A stretch of 64,000 nt of DNA from positions 1 through 64,000 of the forward strand of contig JBEKWB010000006.1 in the NCBI GenBank assembly GCA_049513455.1, in the 5' to 3' direction. This document shows positions 9,088-18,196 of this stretch, piece after piece (positions within the stretch are counted from its first letter, which is position 1; the number at the start of each line of letters is the position of its first letter). Below the pieces are notes generated by a model. That model ran no database searches. It was not told where the DNA came from and saw only the letters and a list, made by a program, of their open reading frames with translations. The position numbers and the translations under genes were made by a program. This DNA comes from Bog-473 sp049513455 (GTDB lineage Bacteria > Actinomycetota > Acidimicrobiia > Acidimicrobiales > RAAP-2).

Positions 9088-10521
9088 ATGGTCGCTCACA
9101 TACGGGCCATTGAGAATTGCCCCATGACGGGCATCACCCAGGTCGCTCCCACCGGCGAGGAGGCCGTTGTACACAACGTACAGGTGCCTCGGTCTCGGCC
9201 CGGCCACCCACCCCGGCGTCGGGTGGCCGATGCCCTGGCAGCCCTCGCTGGTCTTGGTCTTGGTGTCACGCTCGGTCTCGTCATCACGGGCGAGACACGC
9301 GGTTCCCTCGCCGCCCCGGGTGGTTGGCTTATCGCTGGGGGCCGCCTGGCTGGCTTCACCGGGGCGTACCTCATGTTGGTGATGGTTGTGCTCATCGGCC
9401 GACTGCCATGGCTGGAACGAGCGGTTGGCCAGGACCGGCTCGTCCGTTGGCACCGGCGCATCGGTCCGTGGCCGCTGTGGCTTATCACGGCCCATGTCGT
9501 ACTCATCACACTCGGCTATGCCCAACTGGCCAAGGTGGGAGCACTCCGTCAGCTCTGGGTTTTCCTCAGCTCCTACCCCGACCTCCTCGCTGCAGCCGCT
9601 GGCTTCTGCCTTCTGGTGATGGCCGGAATCACTTCAATCAAAATCGCCCGTCGCCATCTCAAGTACGAGACCTGGTGGTTCGTCCACCTCTACACCTACC
9701 TCGCCCTCGCCCTCGCTTTCGCCCACCAGATCACGACGGGTGGCTCGTTCATTGGTCACCCGCTTACCAAGGCAGTGTGGATCGCCATCTGGGTCCTGAC
9801 CGCAGGGGTGGTCATCCTTTTTCGGGTCGCGCAGCCGATCATCCGGAGCCTCCGCCACCAACTACGGATTGCCGCAGTCTGCCAAGAGGCGCCGGGCGTG
9901 TACTCGGTCATCTGTTCGGGCCGTCGCCTCGACCGCCTTGCCGTCTCGGGCGGTCAATTCTTCAAGTGGCGGTTCCTTACGAAGGAGCTCTGGTGGCACG
10001 CGCACCCCTACTCCCTCTCCGCCCTCCCCCAACCGCCGTATCTCCGAGTGACGATCAAGGGGTTGGGCGACCAGAGCGGCGCTATCGCCGCCCTCAAGCC
10101 TGGAACCCGAGTGGCGATTGAGGGACCATATGGCGCATTTACCCAGCATGCGCGCCAAACCGACCGCGTCACACTCATCGGCGCTGGAGTGGGCATCACC
10201 CCGTTGCGCGCCCTACTGGAGGACCTACCCGTATCGGTTGACGTGTCGGTCATCATCCGCGCCTCGACCCCAGAGGACATTGTGCACCGAGACGAAGTTG
10301 CATCTCTCGTCGAACAGCGTGGTGGGCATTTTCACGAGGTCATCGGCTCGCGCCACGACGTCCGCCTCGACGCGAGGGCGCTGCGACGGCTCGTACCCGA
10401 CCTCGCAGACCGCGATCTCTATATCTGTGGTCCGAATGCCTTCAGCGACAGCATCGTCGCCGCAGCATTGAAGCTAGGAGTGCAGCGTGACCGGATTCAC
10501 CGAGAAGCATTCGCATTCTAA
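9088..10521 (+). CDS. Ferric-reductase-like transmembrane flavocytochrome with FAD/NAD(P)H domains
   Basis: The product is up to 477 aa; ATG 9124 (MTGITQ...) is a better start by context. Residues 35-250 form a ferric-reductase-like membrane domain with paired His-bearing helices ('RWHRRIGPWPLWLITAHVVLI', 'WWFVHLYTYLALALAFAHQI'). Residues 255-477 are a ferredoxin-NADP reductase-like cytosolic part: 'HPYSLSALP' and 'EGPYGAFT' bind FAD, 'LIGAGVGITPLRALL' and 'YICGPNAF' bind NAD(P)H. It should carry electrons from NAD(P)H across the membrane through haem. The FMN-binding protein and ApbE gene directly downstream suggest that the external acceptor is covalently bound FMN. Confidence 0.9.
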   Translation: MVAHIRAIENCPMTGITQVAPTGEEAVVHNVQVPRSRPGHPPRRRVADALAALAGLGLGVTLGLVITGETRGSLAAPGGWLIAGGRLAGFTGAYLMLVMVVLIGRLPWLERAVGQDRLVRWHRRIGPWPLWLITAHVVLITLGYAQLAKVGALRQLWVFLSSYPDLLAAAAGFCLLVMAGITSIKIARRHLKYETWWFVHLYTYLALALAFAHQITTGGSFIGHPLTKAVWIAIWVLTAGVVILFRVAQPIIRSLRHQLRIAAVCQEAPGVYSVICSGRRLDRLAVSGGQFFKWRFLTKELWWHAHPYSLSALPQPPYLRVTIKGLGDQSGAIAALKPGTRVAIEGPYGAFTQHARQTDRVTLIGAGVGITPLRALLEDLPVSVDVSVIIRASTPEDIVHRDEVASLVEQRGGHFHEVIGSRHDVRLDARALRRLVPDLADRDLYICGPNAFSDSIVAAALKLGVQRDRIHREAFAF

Positions 10522-10569
10522 GTCGATGAGAAGGCGAACACCTATGTACGTGAAGAACGGGAGGACTCC

Positions 10570-11109
10570 ATGAGACGGGCACCGGTGGTCATCGGCGCAA
10601 CCGTCGTAGGGCTGATTGGCGTGCTTGGCTTCCACACAAAATCCGCACCCGTCAACCTTGGTTCTCTATCCGGAGCCTCCACGACGCAGGGCTCGACAAC
10701 GACCACGACCACCGGATCGTCCGCGGGAAACAATTCAAGTGGCGCGAGTTCTCCTCCCAAGTCCGGTTCGAACACGGGCACCTCAACGGTCCCTTCGACG
10801 AATACGGCGACATCCGGCCCCTCGGCCACCCGAACCGCCACTGGCGCTGCAGTTGACTACCACTACGGGATACTGTCAGTCTCAGTCACGGCTTCGGGCA
10901 AACGGATTACGAAAGTCAGTATCGGGTCCATCAACGACGGTGGGAACTTTCGCTCCCAGTCCATCGACCAGCAGTCGATCCCGATCCTCGAGCAGCAGGC
11001 CATCCAGGCTCAGAACGCCCACATTCAAGGCGTGTCGGGTGCCAGCTACACGAGCGCCGGATTTGAACAGTCGCTCCAGTCCGCACTCGGAAAGCTCGGT
11101 CTCTCATGA
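10570..11109 (+). CDS. Exported FMN-binding domain protein (ApbE substrate)
   Basis: This 179-aa protein has an N-terminal hydrophobic anchor (residues 9-20), a long Ser/Thr/Gly-rich linker (about 35-95) and a C-terminal FMN_bind domain. The flavinylation motif is 'GVSGASYTS' near the C-terminus, with Thr161 the expected site for a phosphoester-linked FMN. The linker would hold the flavin domain away from the membrane. A good Shine-Dalgarno (GGGAGGA) precedes the ATG. It sits between the flavocytochrome gene (48 bp upstream) and apbE (4-bp ATGA overlap), forming a complete extracytoplasmic flavin electron-transfer unit. The terminal acceptor is unknown. Confidence 0.9.
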   Translation: MRRAPVVIGATVVGLIGVLGFHTKSAPVNLGSLSGASTTQGSTTTTTTGSSAGNNSSGASSPPKSGSNTGTSTVPSTNTATSGPSATRTATGAAVDYHYGILSVSVTASGKRITKVSIGSINDGGNFRSQSIDQQSIPILEQQAIQAQNAHIQGVSGASYTSAGFEQSLQSALGKLGLS

Positions 11110-11924
11110 CCTCGCCGTCACTGGCCAGCGCGCCACGAAAGGAATCCCGGCACGTCCTCCACTGTCTTGAACAGGTGATGGGCACCGTAGTGACGATGGA
11201 TATCTACTCCGAGGACGGCGAGGCGAGCGACCACACCTATCTGCAGGTCGCTCGGGCGCGCGACATCCTCCAGCGCGCTGACGCCGTTTTCAGTACATGG
11301 AAGGCGAACAGCCCCATGAGCCGCTTGCGGCGAGGAGAGATCACAAGGGAGCAGACCCCGCCCGAAGTGACCGAAGTCCTCGAAGAGTGCGCCAAGGCCC
11401 GCCGGATCTCCCGCGGCTGGTTCGATCCGTGGGCCATGCCCGGTGGCGTCGACCCCACGGGCTACGTGAAGGGATGGGCCGCGCAACGCGCTCTGGGCGC
11501 ACTCGCGTCGGCCGAGATAAGCGGAGCGATCGTTAACGCCGCAGGTGACATCGCAAGTTTCGGGGCAATGGAGCACTCACAAGCCTTCCGGATCGGCATT
11601 GTCGATCCATTCTCACCGAGCCGACTGGCCTGCGTCGTGGAGCTCACCGGAGCCATAGCAACTTCAGGGACTGCCGAACGCGGCAGCCATCTGATCGACC
11701 CTTACTCTCGCCGTCCAACGACTCGGGTCGCCTCGGCCAGCGTCAGTGGGCCAGACCTCGGTCTTGCCGATGCCCTGGCAACGGCCGTCGCGGTCGCCGG
11801 AGAAGCGGGCCTCAGGCTGGTCGAGACTCTCGACGACTACGAAGCGCTCATAATCGGCTTCGATGGAACGTTACGACGGACGGAGCATTTTCCGTTGGCC
11901 TCGCCAGTTCAACTTCAGGGGTGA
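11106..11924 (+). CDS. apbE: FAD:protein FMN transferase (ApbE)
   Basis: The 272-aa product matches ApbE along its length: 'EQVMGTVVTMDIYS' at the N-terminus, 'ADAVFSTWKANSPMSRL', 'FDPWAMPGGVDPTGYVKGWAAQRA', 'IVNAAGDIASFG' and 'GAIATSGTAERGSHLIDPYSRRP'. The last two blocks carry the Mg/FAD-binding and catalytic residues. It moves FMN from FAD onto a Ser or Thr of partner proteins, here most simply the FMN_bind protein encoded just upstream. No lipobox or clear signal peptide is visible, which is unusual for ApbE proteins that act outside the membrane; export or cytoplasmic flavinylation are both possible. Its 3' end is convergent with the histidine kinase gene. Confidence 0.92.
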   Translation: MTSPSLASAPRKESRHVLHCLEQVMGTVVTMDIYSEDGEASDHTYLQVARARDILQRADAVFSTWKANSPMSRLRRGEITREQTPPEVTEVLEECAKARRISRGWFDPWAMPGGVDPTGYVKGWAAQRALGALASAEISGAIVNAAGDIASFGAMEHSQAFRIGIVDPFSPSRLACVVELTGAIATSGTAERGSHLIDPYSRRPTTRVASASVSGPDLGLADALATAVAVAGEAGLRLVETLDDYEALIIGFDGTLRRTEHFPLASPVQLQG

Positions 11925-11951
11925 GGCACAACGCCAGCCACTGGACGGGTG

Positions 11952-13298
11952 TCATCTCGCGCGTGGTGAGTGTTGTGAGTTGAGAGGGGGAAGAAGTTCT
12001 TGCGCTGGATCGCTGCCTGCTGCCGGGTACACATGCTCGGTCCGTTCGCCGAGTTCCGGTGCACCCGGAGAGCGGTGCCAGCGCACTTCCATGCGAGCCC
12101 CGCCCAGCTCGGCGGCCCCGACATGCCACTCGCCCCCAGTGGCCCGAACGACGGCGTCACCTATGGCAAGACCGAGTCCGGCGCCGTTACCGTCGTCGGT
12201 AGCCCGATGGAACCGGTCAAACAGCGCTGCGCGCTCCTCGACCGCGATGCCGGGCCCGTCGTCCTCGACCGCCAAGCTCACCCGGTGCCCTTGCGCGCTG
12301 ACCGTGATCACCACCACTCCCCCGTCTCCGGCATAGCGGCAGGCGTTGTCCACGAGGACGGCGGTGAGGCGGTCGACCCATTCGGGAGGGGCGTTGATCC
12401 ACGGGTGCCCCTGACCCTGCGTGAGCACGGAAAGCGAGATGCCGCGCTGCCGGGCGATGCCGTCAAATCGGTCGGCGCACGCCATGGCGATCGCCGAGAG
12501 GTCTACCGGCTCCTCTCCCGGCGGCGGCGGTTCCGCATCAAAACGGGAGAGCCAGAGGAGGTCCTCGACTATAAGGCGGAGACGCAGGGCCTCCCGGCTC
12601 ACCCGTCCCAACGTGTCGCGGTAGTCCTCGACGCTGCGGCGACCGCTGAGGCCCAGACTGACCTCGGCTTCGATGACGCTGAGCGGTGTCCGGAGCTCGT
12701 GGGACGCGTCGGCCGTGAACTCGAGCTGACGACGGCGGGACAGCTCTACGGGGCCGGCCGCCTTGACCCCGATGAGCATGGTGCCGAAGAAGACGGCGAG
12801 GAGGAGCACTGGGCCGGCTATCAGCTCCAGGGCGACCACGTCGGATCCGGCGCGATCCGTTTCGGCCAGGCTCTGTCCGGCCACGATCCAGGTCCCGCCG
12901 ACGCGCCGTGCCTCCAGCTGGAAGTCGCGACCGCCGAGGCGGGCCGCCGCGGACTGGTGCCCGGGCGACCAGGCAGACGCTGACAGCGCGGGTGCCCCGG
13001 GCGTGAGGATCCGTGAGGATCCCGACCGGCCGACACTCCACACGAACACCGGGGCGTCGTCCGCTTCGTGTGCGTTTTCGTAGGAGGCGAGGGCGCCGGC
13101 GGAGGACGGATTCCGGATCATTTCGTCCAGGCGTTGCTCGAGCTGGATGTCGATCTGCGCGACCAGCCGGTGCCGGTCGACGATGTCAAAGCCGACACAG
13201 ACGCAGACGTACACAGCCACGATGATCACCGTGGCGGCAGCGGCCACTCTGGCGGCGTGAGCCACATAGGGACTCCGCCACCACGAAGGGGTCTTCAC
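11952..13298 (-). CDS. Two-component sensor histidine kinase
   Basis: This 448-aa membrane kinase has TM1 at residues 12-35, an extracytoplasmic sensor of about 120 aa, TM2 near 'LELIAGPVLLLAVFFGTMLIGV', then HisKA 'FTADASHELRTPLSVIEAEV' (phosphoacceptor His) and HATPase_c with N-box 'VDRLTAVLVDNACRYAGDGG', G1 'VEDDGPGIAVEE' and G2 'GNGAGLGLAIG'. The ATG overlaps the response-regulator stop by 4 bp, so the pair is one operon. It is convergent with the flavin electron-transfer operon, which makes that module a candidate target, but the stimulus cannot be deduced. Confidence 0.93.
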   Translation of the reverse strand: MKTPSWWRSPYVAHAARVAAAATVIIVAVYVCVCVGFDIVDRHRLVAQIDIQLEQRLDEMIRNPSSAGALASYENAHEADDAPVFVWSVGRSGSSRILTPGAPALSASAWSPGHQSAAARLGGRDFQLEARRVGGTWIVAGQSLAETDRAGSDVVALELIAGPVLLLAVFFGTMLIGVKAAGPVELSRRRQLEFTADASHELRTPLSVIEAEVSLGLSGRRSVEDYRDTLGRVSREALRLRLIVEDLLWLSRFDAEPPPPGEEPVDLSAIAMACADRFDGIARQRGISLSVLTQGQGHPWINAPPEWVDRLTAVLVDNACRYAGDGGVVVITVSAQGHRVSLAVEDDGPGIAVEERAALFDRFHRATDDGNGAGLGLAIGDAVVRATGGEWHVGAAELGGARMEVRWHRSPGAPELGERTEHVYPAAGSDPAQELLPPLNSQHSPRAR

Positions 13299-13963
13299 GG
13301 GGCCACGATCCTGTATCCAAGAGCCCTGATGGCCTCGACCTTGGCGCCGCTGGTGGCGATTTTCGCCCGCAACCGGGCCAGGTGGACATCGAGCGTATTG
13401 GAACCAAGGGCATCAGCCTCGTTGCTCCAGACTGCCAGCGCGATTGCGTTTCGGGAAACGACGGCCGGCGATCGCTGCATCAAGATCTCCAGGAGCGCGA
13501 GCTCGGTGGCCGTGAGGCGGGGCCGGGTGATGCCGATCCGTACGTCTCGGGTCACCGTATTGAGTGTCAGTTGCCCGACCTTTATCTCGAGCGACTGTAG
13601 AGCCTCCGCACGCCGCTGCAATGCCCTGAGGCGAGCCAGAAGCTCGGAGAAATCGAATGGTTTCACCAGATAATCGTCGGCACCTTCGTCCAACCCCGTC
13701 ACCCGGTCGCTCGTCGCATCGCGTGCGGTGAGCATCAAGATCGGGAGGGAGGAGCCCCGGCGGCGGAGGCGCCGGATGACCTCGAGGCCAGAGACCTTGG
13801 GCATACGCCAATCAAGGATGGCGACCTCGTATTCGTAGGAATCGAGGTACTGGAGTGCCCTCGCCCCATCTGCCGCGGCATCGACGGCATAGCCGTTCTC
13901 ACGCAGGCCTCGCTCCAAGACGGAGCGCAGTCCCTCGTCGTCCTCGGCCACCAGGACTCGCAC
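13295..13963 (-). CDS. OmpR/PhoB-family response regulator
   Basis: This 222-aa protein has a receiver domain with 'VAEDDE' acidic pair, phosphoacceptor Asp in 'VAILDWRMPKVSG', Thr in 'LMLTARDA', Lys in 'YLVKPFDFSELLARLRAL', and a C-terminal winged helix with 'LTATELALLEILMQRSPAVVSRNAIALAVW' and 'SNTLDVHLARLRAKI'. All phosphorylation residues are intact. It is the partner of the overlapping histidine kinase gene. The regulon is unknown; the convergent flavocytochrome/ApbE operon is the nearest candidate. Confidence 0.94.
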   Translation of the reverse strand: MRVLVAEDDEGLRSVLERGLRENGYAVDAAADGARALQYLDSYEYEVAILDWRMPKVSGLEVIRRLRRRGSSLPILMLTARDATSDRVTGLDEGADDYLVKPFDFSELLARLRALQRRAEALQSLEIKVGQLTLNTVTRDVRIGITRPRLTATELALLEILMQRSPAVVSRNAIALAVWSNEADALGSNTLDVHLARLRAKIATSGAKVEAIRALGYRIVAP

Positions 13964-14540
13964 GCTCCCGTTGTACCTCTCGAACGTGACGTGGAGATGA
14001 CGTCATTCGTTTCGACGCGAAATGCCCCCAAACAGGGCTGGCGAGTGTCCGATCGCCACAAATTGTAGGCCTTCATGCTGACGTAACTTCCATCTCATAG
14101 GGTTTTGGCGTGTCCAAAATCTCGCTACTTCCACTGTCCTCATGGCTAAGGCTCCTTGCTGGCTCGACGGGCCTCCGCGCCCTCTCCCGCCTGTGGCGAT
14201 CATTTCAGCGAGCCCCACGTCCTGTTGCGACCTCGGGAGGCACTTCGCGATAGGCGACACTGCGAACACGCTCTTCCCTGCGGAATCTTTTCGGGCCATA
14301 GAGGTCGCATCCCTCCCATCGTTGCCCCCTTTCGCTGGGCATCCCCCTGCGTTCACCACAGAGGAATGAGGCCCATAATGGTGATTCATCCTCGCGGATG
14401 AAACACGTGGCTCCTCAGGCAAATAAGCAGGAGTGTGATGTTTTCTCTCCTCCGGCAGACGATAAATCGGGGCAGGATGCCTGCGCAGGACGCTCGGGCG
14501 AATCCGCGCCCGGCGCGGCATTGTCAAGCGCCTGATTTCG
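13964..14540. other. Gene-less stretch of about 580 bp
   Basis: This stretch lies upstream of the response-regulator gene (minus strand) and should hold its promoter. No open frame here gives a recognisable protein, and I see no tRNA, clear terminator or repeat. Confidence 0.4.
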
Positions 14541-15109
14541 GCGAAACGGGCTACCGGATCGACGGCGCCTGGCTCCTTTGGGAACGATTGCCCAGCTGGG
14601 GAGAGCGCTTCGCCGTGGAGGTTGACACTGCTTGGGCCATTGGGCTCTTCCTCATCTGTTCGGGGTGGTTCATACAGGCATCAAGCACACTCATCTGGAC
14701 ATCGGGTTCGTCACCTTCGCCGGTCTGACGTTCCCGCTGATTTTGCGAGGACGCGCCCCCGATGGGCATGTTTATCGTCCTGTCCGTTGTTGCCCTCGTC
14801 CAGTGGATGGTCAGCGAACCTCTTCCAGCCGACACCGCGCTCTTGGTGGCGTTATACAGCGTGGCAGTCGCCTGCGAATGGATCCGGGTGGTCGTCGCGA
14901 CGCTGGTCCTCGAAATCGGAGTCCTATTGGTCAAACTGACTTCGACATTGCCAAGCGTGGACCTGGAGCAAGTCGATGAAAACGCCGACTCAAGAAACTC
15001 CCAGGTCACAGGCCCAAGGGGACTGGACCTGGAGCGTGTCGGAGGGGGGATTCGCGACAACCCAATACGCGAGATTGGCACTACCGATCTCTGGCTCGCA
15101 GCCGCGTGA
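14541..15109 (+). pseudogene. Decayed sensor histidine kinase, N-terminal membrane part only
   Basis: Three reading-frame pieces join into the membrane domain typical of actinobacterial NarL-partner kinases. They are 'ERLPSWGERFAVEVDTAWAIGLFLICSGWF' in frame 2, 'GFVTFAGLTFPLILRGRAP' in frame 1, and, in frame 2 again from about 14762, 'VALVQWMVSEPLPADTALLVALYSVA' and 'VVVATLVLEIGVLLV'. At least two frameshifts are needed, the second at a run of five C near 14755. The dimerisation and ATPase domains are missing. The frame then runs into an unrelated conserved peptide (15035-15100) that recurs at 42 kb and ends at TGA 15107. Clearly non-functional as a kinase. Confidence 0.65.
15035..15100 (+). 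repeat. Peptide-coding repeat, copy A (GGIR-x-NP-x-REIGTTDLWLA)
   Basis: The stretch reads RVGGG then IRDNPIREIGTTDLWLA and recurs at 41984-42061. Within the aligned core every nucleotide difference falls at a third codon position, so both copies derive from protein-coding sequence kept under selection before decay. The parent protein was not recognised. Confidence 0.6.
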
Positions 15110-15242
15110 CCAGGGACTTTATCCTTCATGCCCACTGCCCGCTAGGTGGCCCCCAAGACGATCCGTGGGTCCTGGGCTGTCCTCCTATGGACGCACACTC
15201 ATTGGGCGTCGGTGACTCCTTCGATGAGGCCCGGTTGGACCA

Positions 15243-17987
15243 TTGGCCCTGGTGGCAGCAAGCCTCAGCACGGAAGCTGCTCACATGGCCATTGTCGCGC
15301 CCACCCCGTTTGGAGATCTCGACTTGGTCGCTTCCGCCAATCTTTCGGCCGACGATGTGCTGTTGCGTCTTGAAAGTTGCCCCGAAGGACTCACGTCTGA
15401 CGATGCGGCAGAACGGCTACGACGATTTGGTCCGAACGCTCTCGGGACCCACAAGGTGCACCCGACTGCCGTTCTCTTCCGTCAGATCCGGAACCCGATC
15501 CTGATCCTCCTTCTCGGAGCGGCACTCGTCTCGGGGCTGACTGGTGGTGGTACCAATGCAGTGATCATCGCCGTGATCGTTGCCCTAAGTGTGGGTCTGG
15601 GATTCTTCAATGAATACCGGGCGGAGTTGGCCATGGCCTCTCTCCGCGCCCAGATCCGACAGGAAGCCGAGGTCACGAGGGACGGTCGGACGAACCGGGT
15701 TCCGGTCACAGACCTAGTGCCCGGCGACGTGGTGTCGCTCCGAATCGGCGACTTGGTACCGGCCGATCTGCGAATACTGAAGGTCGATGAGCTCGAGTGC
15801 GACGAAGGCGTCTTGACCGGAGAATCGTTGCCGGTGGCCAAGTCAGCGTCGTCCGTATCCGGCCGCCAGGCGCTTGACCAACCGGGATGTGCGTTCATGG
15901 GAACCGTTGTCCACCAGGGGTCAGCCCTCGGCGTGGTGGTGCGCACCGGATATCGGACCGCCTTCGGGCAGATCGCTGCGGGTCTGGCCGAAAAGCAGGG
16001 CCAAACCGCGTTCGAGGTTGGCCTGTCCCGTTTCTCCCGCTTCTTGTTTGAGGTGGCGGCCGTGCTGACCGCATTCATCTTCATCGTCAACGTTGCGCTC
16101 TCGCGGCCCCTGATCGAAGCCCTGCTTTTCTCGCTGGCCATTGCGGTGGGTATTGCACCGGAGATGATGCCAGCCATCGTGACGGTGAGCCTTTCCGCCG
16201 GTTCAAAAGCCCTCACAGCGAAAAGGGTGCTGGTAAAGCGGCTCGTGGCGATCGAGGACTTAGGGAACATCGAGATCCTCTTCACCGACAAGACCGGCAC
16301 CCTCACCGAAGGAGTGATCACCTTCGAGCGGGGACTCGATGCCGAAGGTCTGGACAATGATCGAGCCTTGTTGCTCGGGCTCTTGTGCAACGAAGCGACG
16401 GTCACCGAAGGGGTCCCGGTCGGTGGGAATGCGCTGGACCAGGCCCTTTGGTCGGCGCCTGTCGCTTGCGCAGGAGAGCTGCTCGCCACCAGGGCCGCAG
16501 CTTATGAGCGGTTGGGCATCCTTCCCTTTGATCATGAGCGACAGCTGGCCTCGGTGCTGGTCAAGGATCCGGCTGGAAAGCAGCTCCTCATCACCAAGGG
16601 TGCGCCCGAGGTGGTGTTGAAGCGGTGTGTGCATGTCCCGGACGGCGCCGAGCAGACGCTAGAGAGGCTCTTCTCCGAAGGAGCACGCGTGGTGGCAGTT
16701 GCCACCCGCTCGGCCGAATTGGCCGAGGCGCTCACCGCCGGCGACGAACAAGGGCTGGAGCTGACTGGGTTCTTGACATTCGCTGACAAACCGAAGGCCG
16801 ATGCGGGTTCGTCGATCGCCCAGCTCCAACGACTGGGGATAGAGGTCAAGATCATCACCGGGGACAACGGGCTCGTGGCGGCGAAAGTGTGCTCAGACAT
16901 CGGGTTCGCCTGCGCCGGGGTGCTCAGTGGCGCCGAAGTCGAGGAGATAGACGACGACCACCTCGAAGCGGCGATCGGCACCACGACAGTGTTCGCGCGG
17001 ATCAGTCCCGATCAAAAATCACGGATCATCAAAGTTGCCCGCCGTACGGGAAAGGACGTGGCTTTTCTCGGCGACGGGGTCAATGACGCGGTGGCACTCC
17101 ACCATGCCGACGTCGGGATTTCGGTGGACTCGGGAACCGACGTCGCCAAAGACGCCGCGGACGTCGTGCTGCTCGACAAAGATCTTGGGGTACTGGCCGA
17201 CGGAGTGATGGAAGGGCGCCGTATCTTCGCCAACACGATGAAGTACGTCCTGATGGCCACGTCCTCGAATTTCGGGAATATGTTCAGTGCAGCCGGTGCC
17301 TCGGTCTTCTTGTCATTTCTTCCGATGCTGCCGTCGCAGATCCTCCTCAACAACCTCCTCTACAACGCCGGGCAGCTCGTGATCCCGACCGATCGGGTCG
17401 ATCCCGAGGCGCTGGCCCGACCGGCGGCCTGGGACATGAAGTTCATCCGGAATTTCATGGCCGTGTTCGGTCCGGTCAGTTCCATCTTCGACTTCGTCAC
17501 CTTCTGGGTCATGCTTTCCCTGCTCCATGCCGGCCACGCCGAGTTCAGGACCGGATGGTTCGTAGAGTCGATCGCAACCCAAACGCTCGTCGTCTACGTG
17601 ATCCGAACCCGGCGGGTTCCATTCTTCAAAAGCCGTCCCAGCCCCCTGATGCTGGTGGTGCCGACCGGGGCGGCCCTGGTCGGTGCCGTCCTGCCCTATA
17701 CGGGAATCGCTCATCTGTTGGGATTCACGCCCCTGCCAACAACCTTCTTCTTACTGCTCTTCGGGATGGTCGTCTTCTACCTACTCCTCGTGGAGCTGGC
17801 GAAGGCCCGGTTCTATCGCGCTCCGCATGCCCGGAGTCCCCGACCTCCGTCGACTCATACCGAAAAACTGGAGCGGCTTATCCGGCGCCGGGCTTCGCGC
17901 TTCATCCGATTTACCGCTCAAGAAGCGGCGCTGGGCGGGCGGATGGTTCACGCCTCGATTACCCGTACCGGCAACAAGGTCGCTTGA
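15243..17987 (+). CDS. mgtA: MgtA-like magnesium-translocating P-type ATPase
   Basis: The product is 914 aa; ATG 15285 gives 900 aa and is equally plausible. Domain order is canonical: N-terminal cation-ATPase domain ('GLTSDDAAERLRRFGPNAL'), actuator with 'EGVLTGESLPVAKS', helix M4 'IAVGIAPEMMPAIV', phosphorylation site 'LFTDKTGTLTEG' (Asp about 349), nucleotide-binding 'ITKGAPEVVLKRC' and hinge 'AFLGDGVNDAVALHHADVGISV'. The 'MLPSQILLNNLLYNAGQLVIPTDRVD' segment is the P3B/MgtA-MgtB hallmark and separates it from Ca2+ and K+ pumps. It should import Mg2+. No MgtC gene or M-box leader was seen. Confidence 0.9.
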   Translation: MALVAASLSTEAAHMAIVAPTPFGDLDLVASANLSADDVLLRLESCPEGLTSDDAAERLRRFGPNALGTHKVHPTAVLFRQIRNPILILLLGAALVSGLTGGGTNAVIIAVIVALSVGLGFFNEYRAELAMASLRAQIRQEAEVTRDGRTNRVPVTDLVPGDVVSLRIGDLVPADLRILKVDELECDEGVLTGESLPVAKSASSVSGRQALDQPGCAFMGTVVHQGSALGVVVRTGYRTAFGQIAAGLAEKQGQTAFEVGLSRFSRFLFEVAAVLTAFIFIVNVALSRPLIEALLFSLAIAVGIAPEMMPAIVTVSLSAGSKALTAKRVLVKRLVAIEDLGNIEILFTDKTGTLTEGVITFERGLDAEGLDNDRALLLGLLCNEATVTEGVPVGGNALDQALWSAPVACAGELLATRAAAYERLGILPFDHERQLASVLVKDPAGKQLLITKGAPEVVLKRCVHVPDGAEQTLERLFSEGARVVAVATRSAELAEALTAGDEQGLELTGFLTFADKPKADAGSSIAQLQRLGIEVKIITGDNGLVAAKVCSDIGFACAGVLSGAEVEEIDDDHLEAAIGTTTVFARISPDQKSRIIKVARRTGKDVAFLGDGVNDAVALHHADVGISVDSGTDVAKDAADVVLLDKDLGVLADGVMEGRRIFANTMKYVLMATSSNFGNMFSAAGASVFLSFLPMLPSQILLNNLLYNAGQLVIPTDRVDPEALARPAAWDMKFIRNFMAVFGPVSSIFDFVTFWVMLSLLHAGHAEFRTGWFVESIATQTLVVYVIRTRRVPFFKSRPSPLMLVVPTGAALVGAVLPYTGIAHLLGFTPLPTTFFLLLFGMVVFYLLLVELAKARFYRAPHARSPRPPSTHTEKLERLIRRRASRFIRFTAQEAALGGRMVHASITRTGNKVA

Positions 17988-18196
17988 TAGTCTGAGCGCC
18001 CACTCCTTCTGGTGCGGAAGGTCCATCTCCGGCGGGAATTTGACGTATCGCTCATCAGCCAGGACAGGCTGAACCCAAGAGCCCGTGAATTGACGACGCG
18101 CGCGGACAGGCATTTGCTCGACTCCATACTAGTCGTCATGGAGTTACAGGCCTAAAGGCCCTAATGCCTGGCGGAGCGGCGTTAGAAGATGGTGAG

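Noticed and set aside
18148..18165. CAGGCCTAAAGGCCCTAA upstream of the molybdenum hydroxylase
   Set aside because: Only about 9 of 14 positions match the box and the GGGAC half-site is absent.
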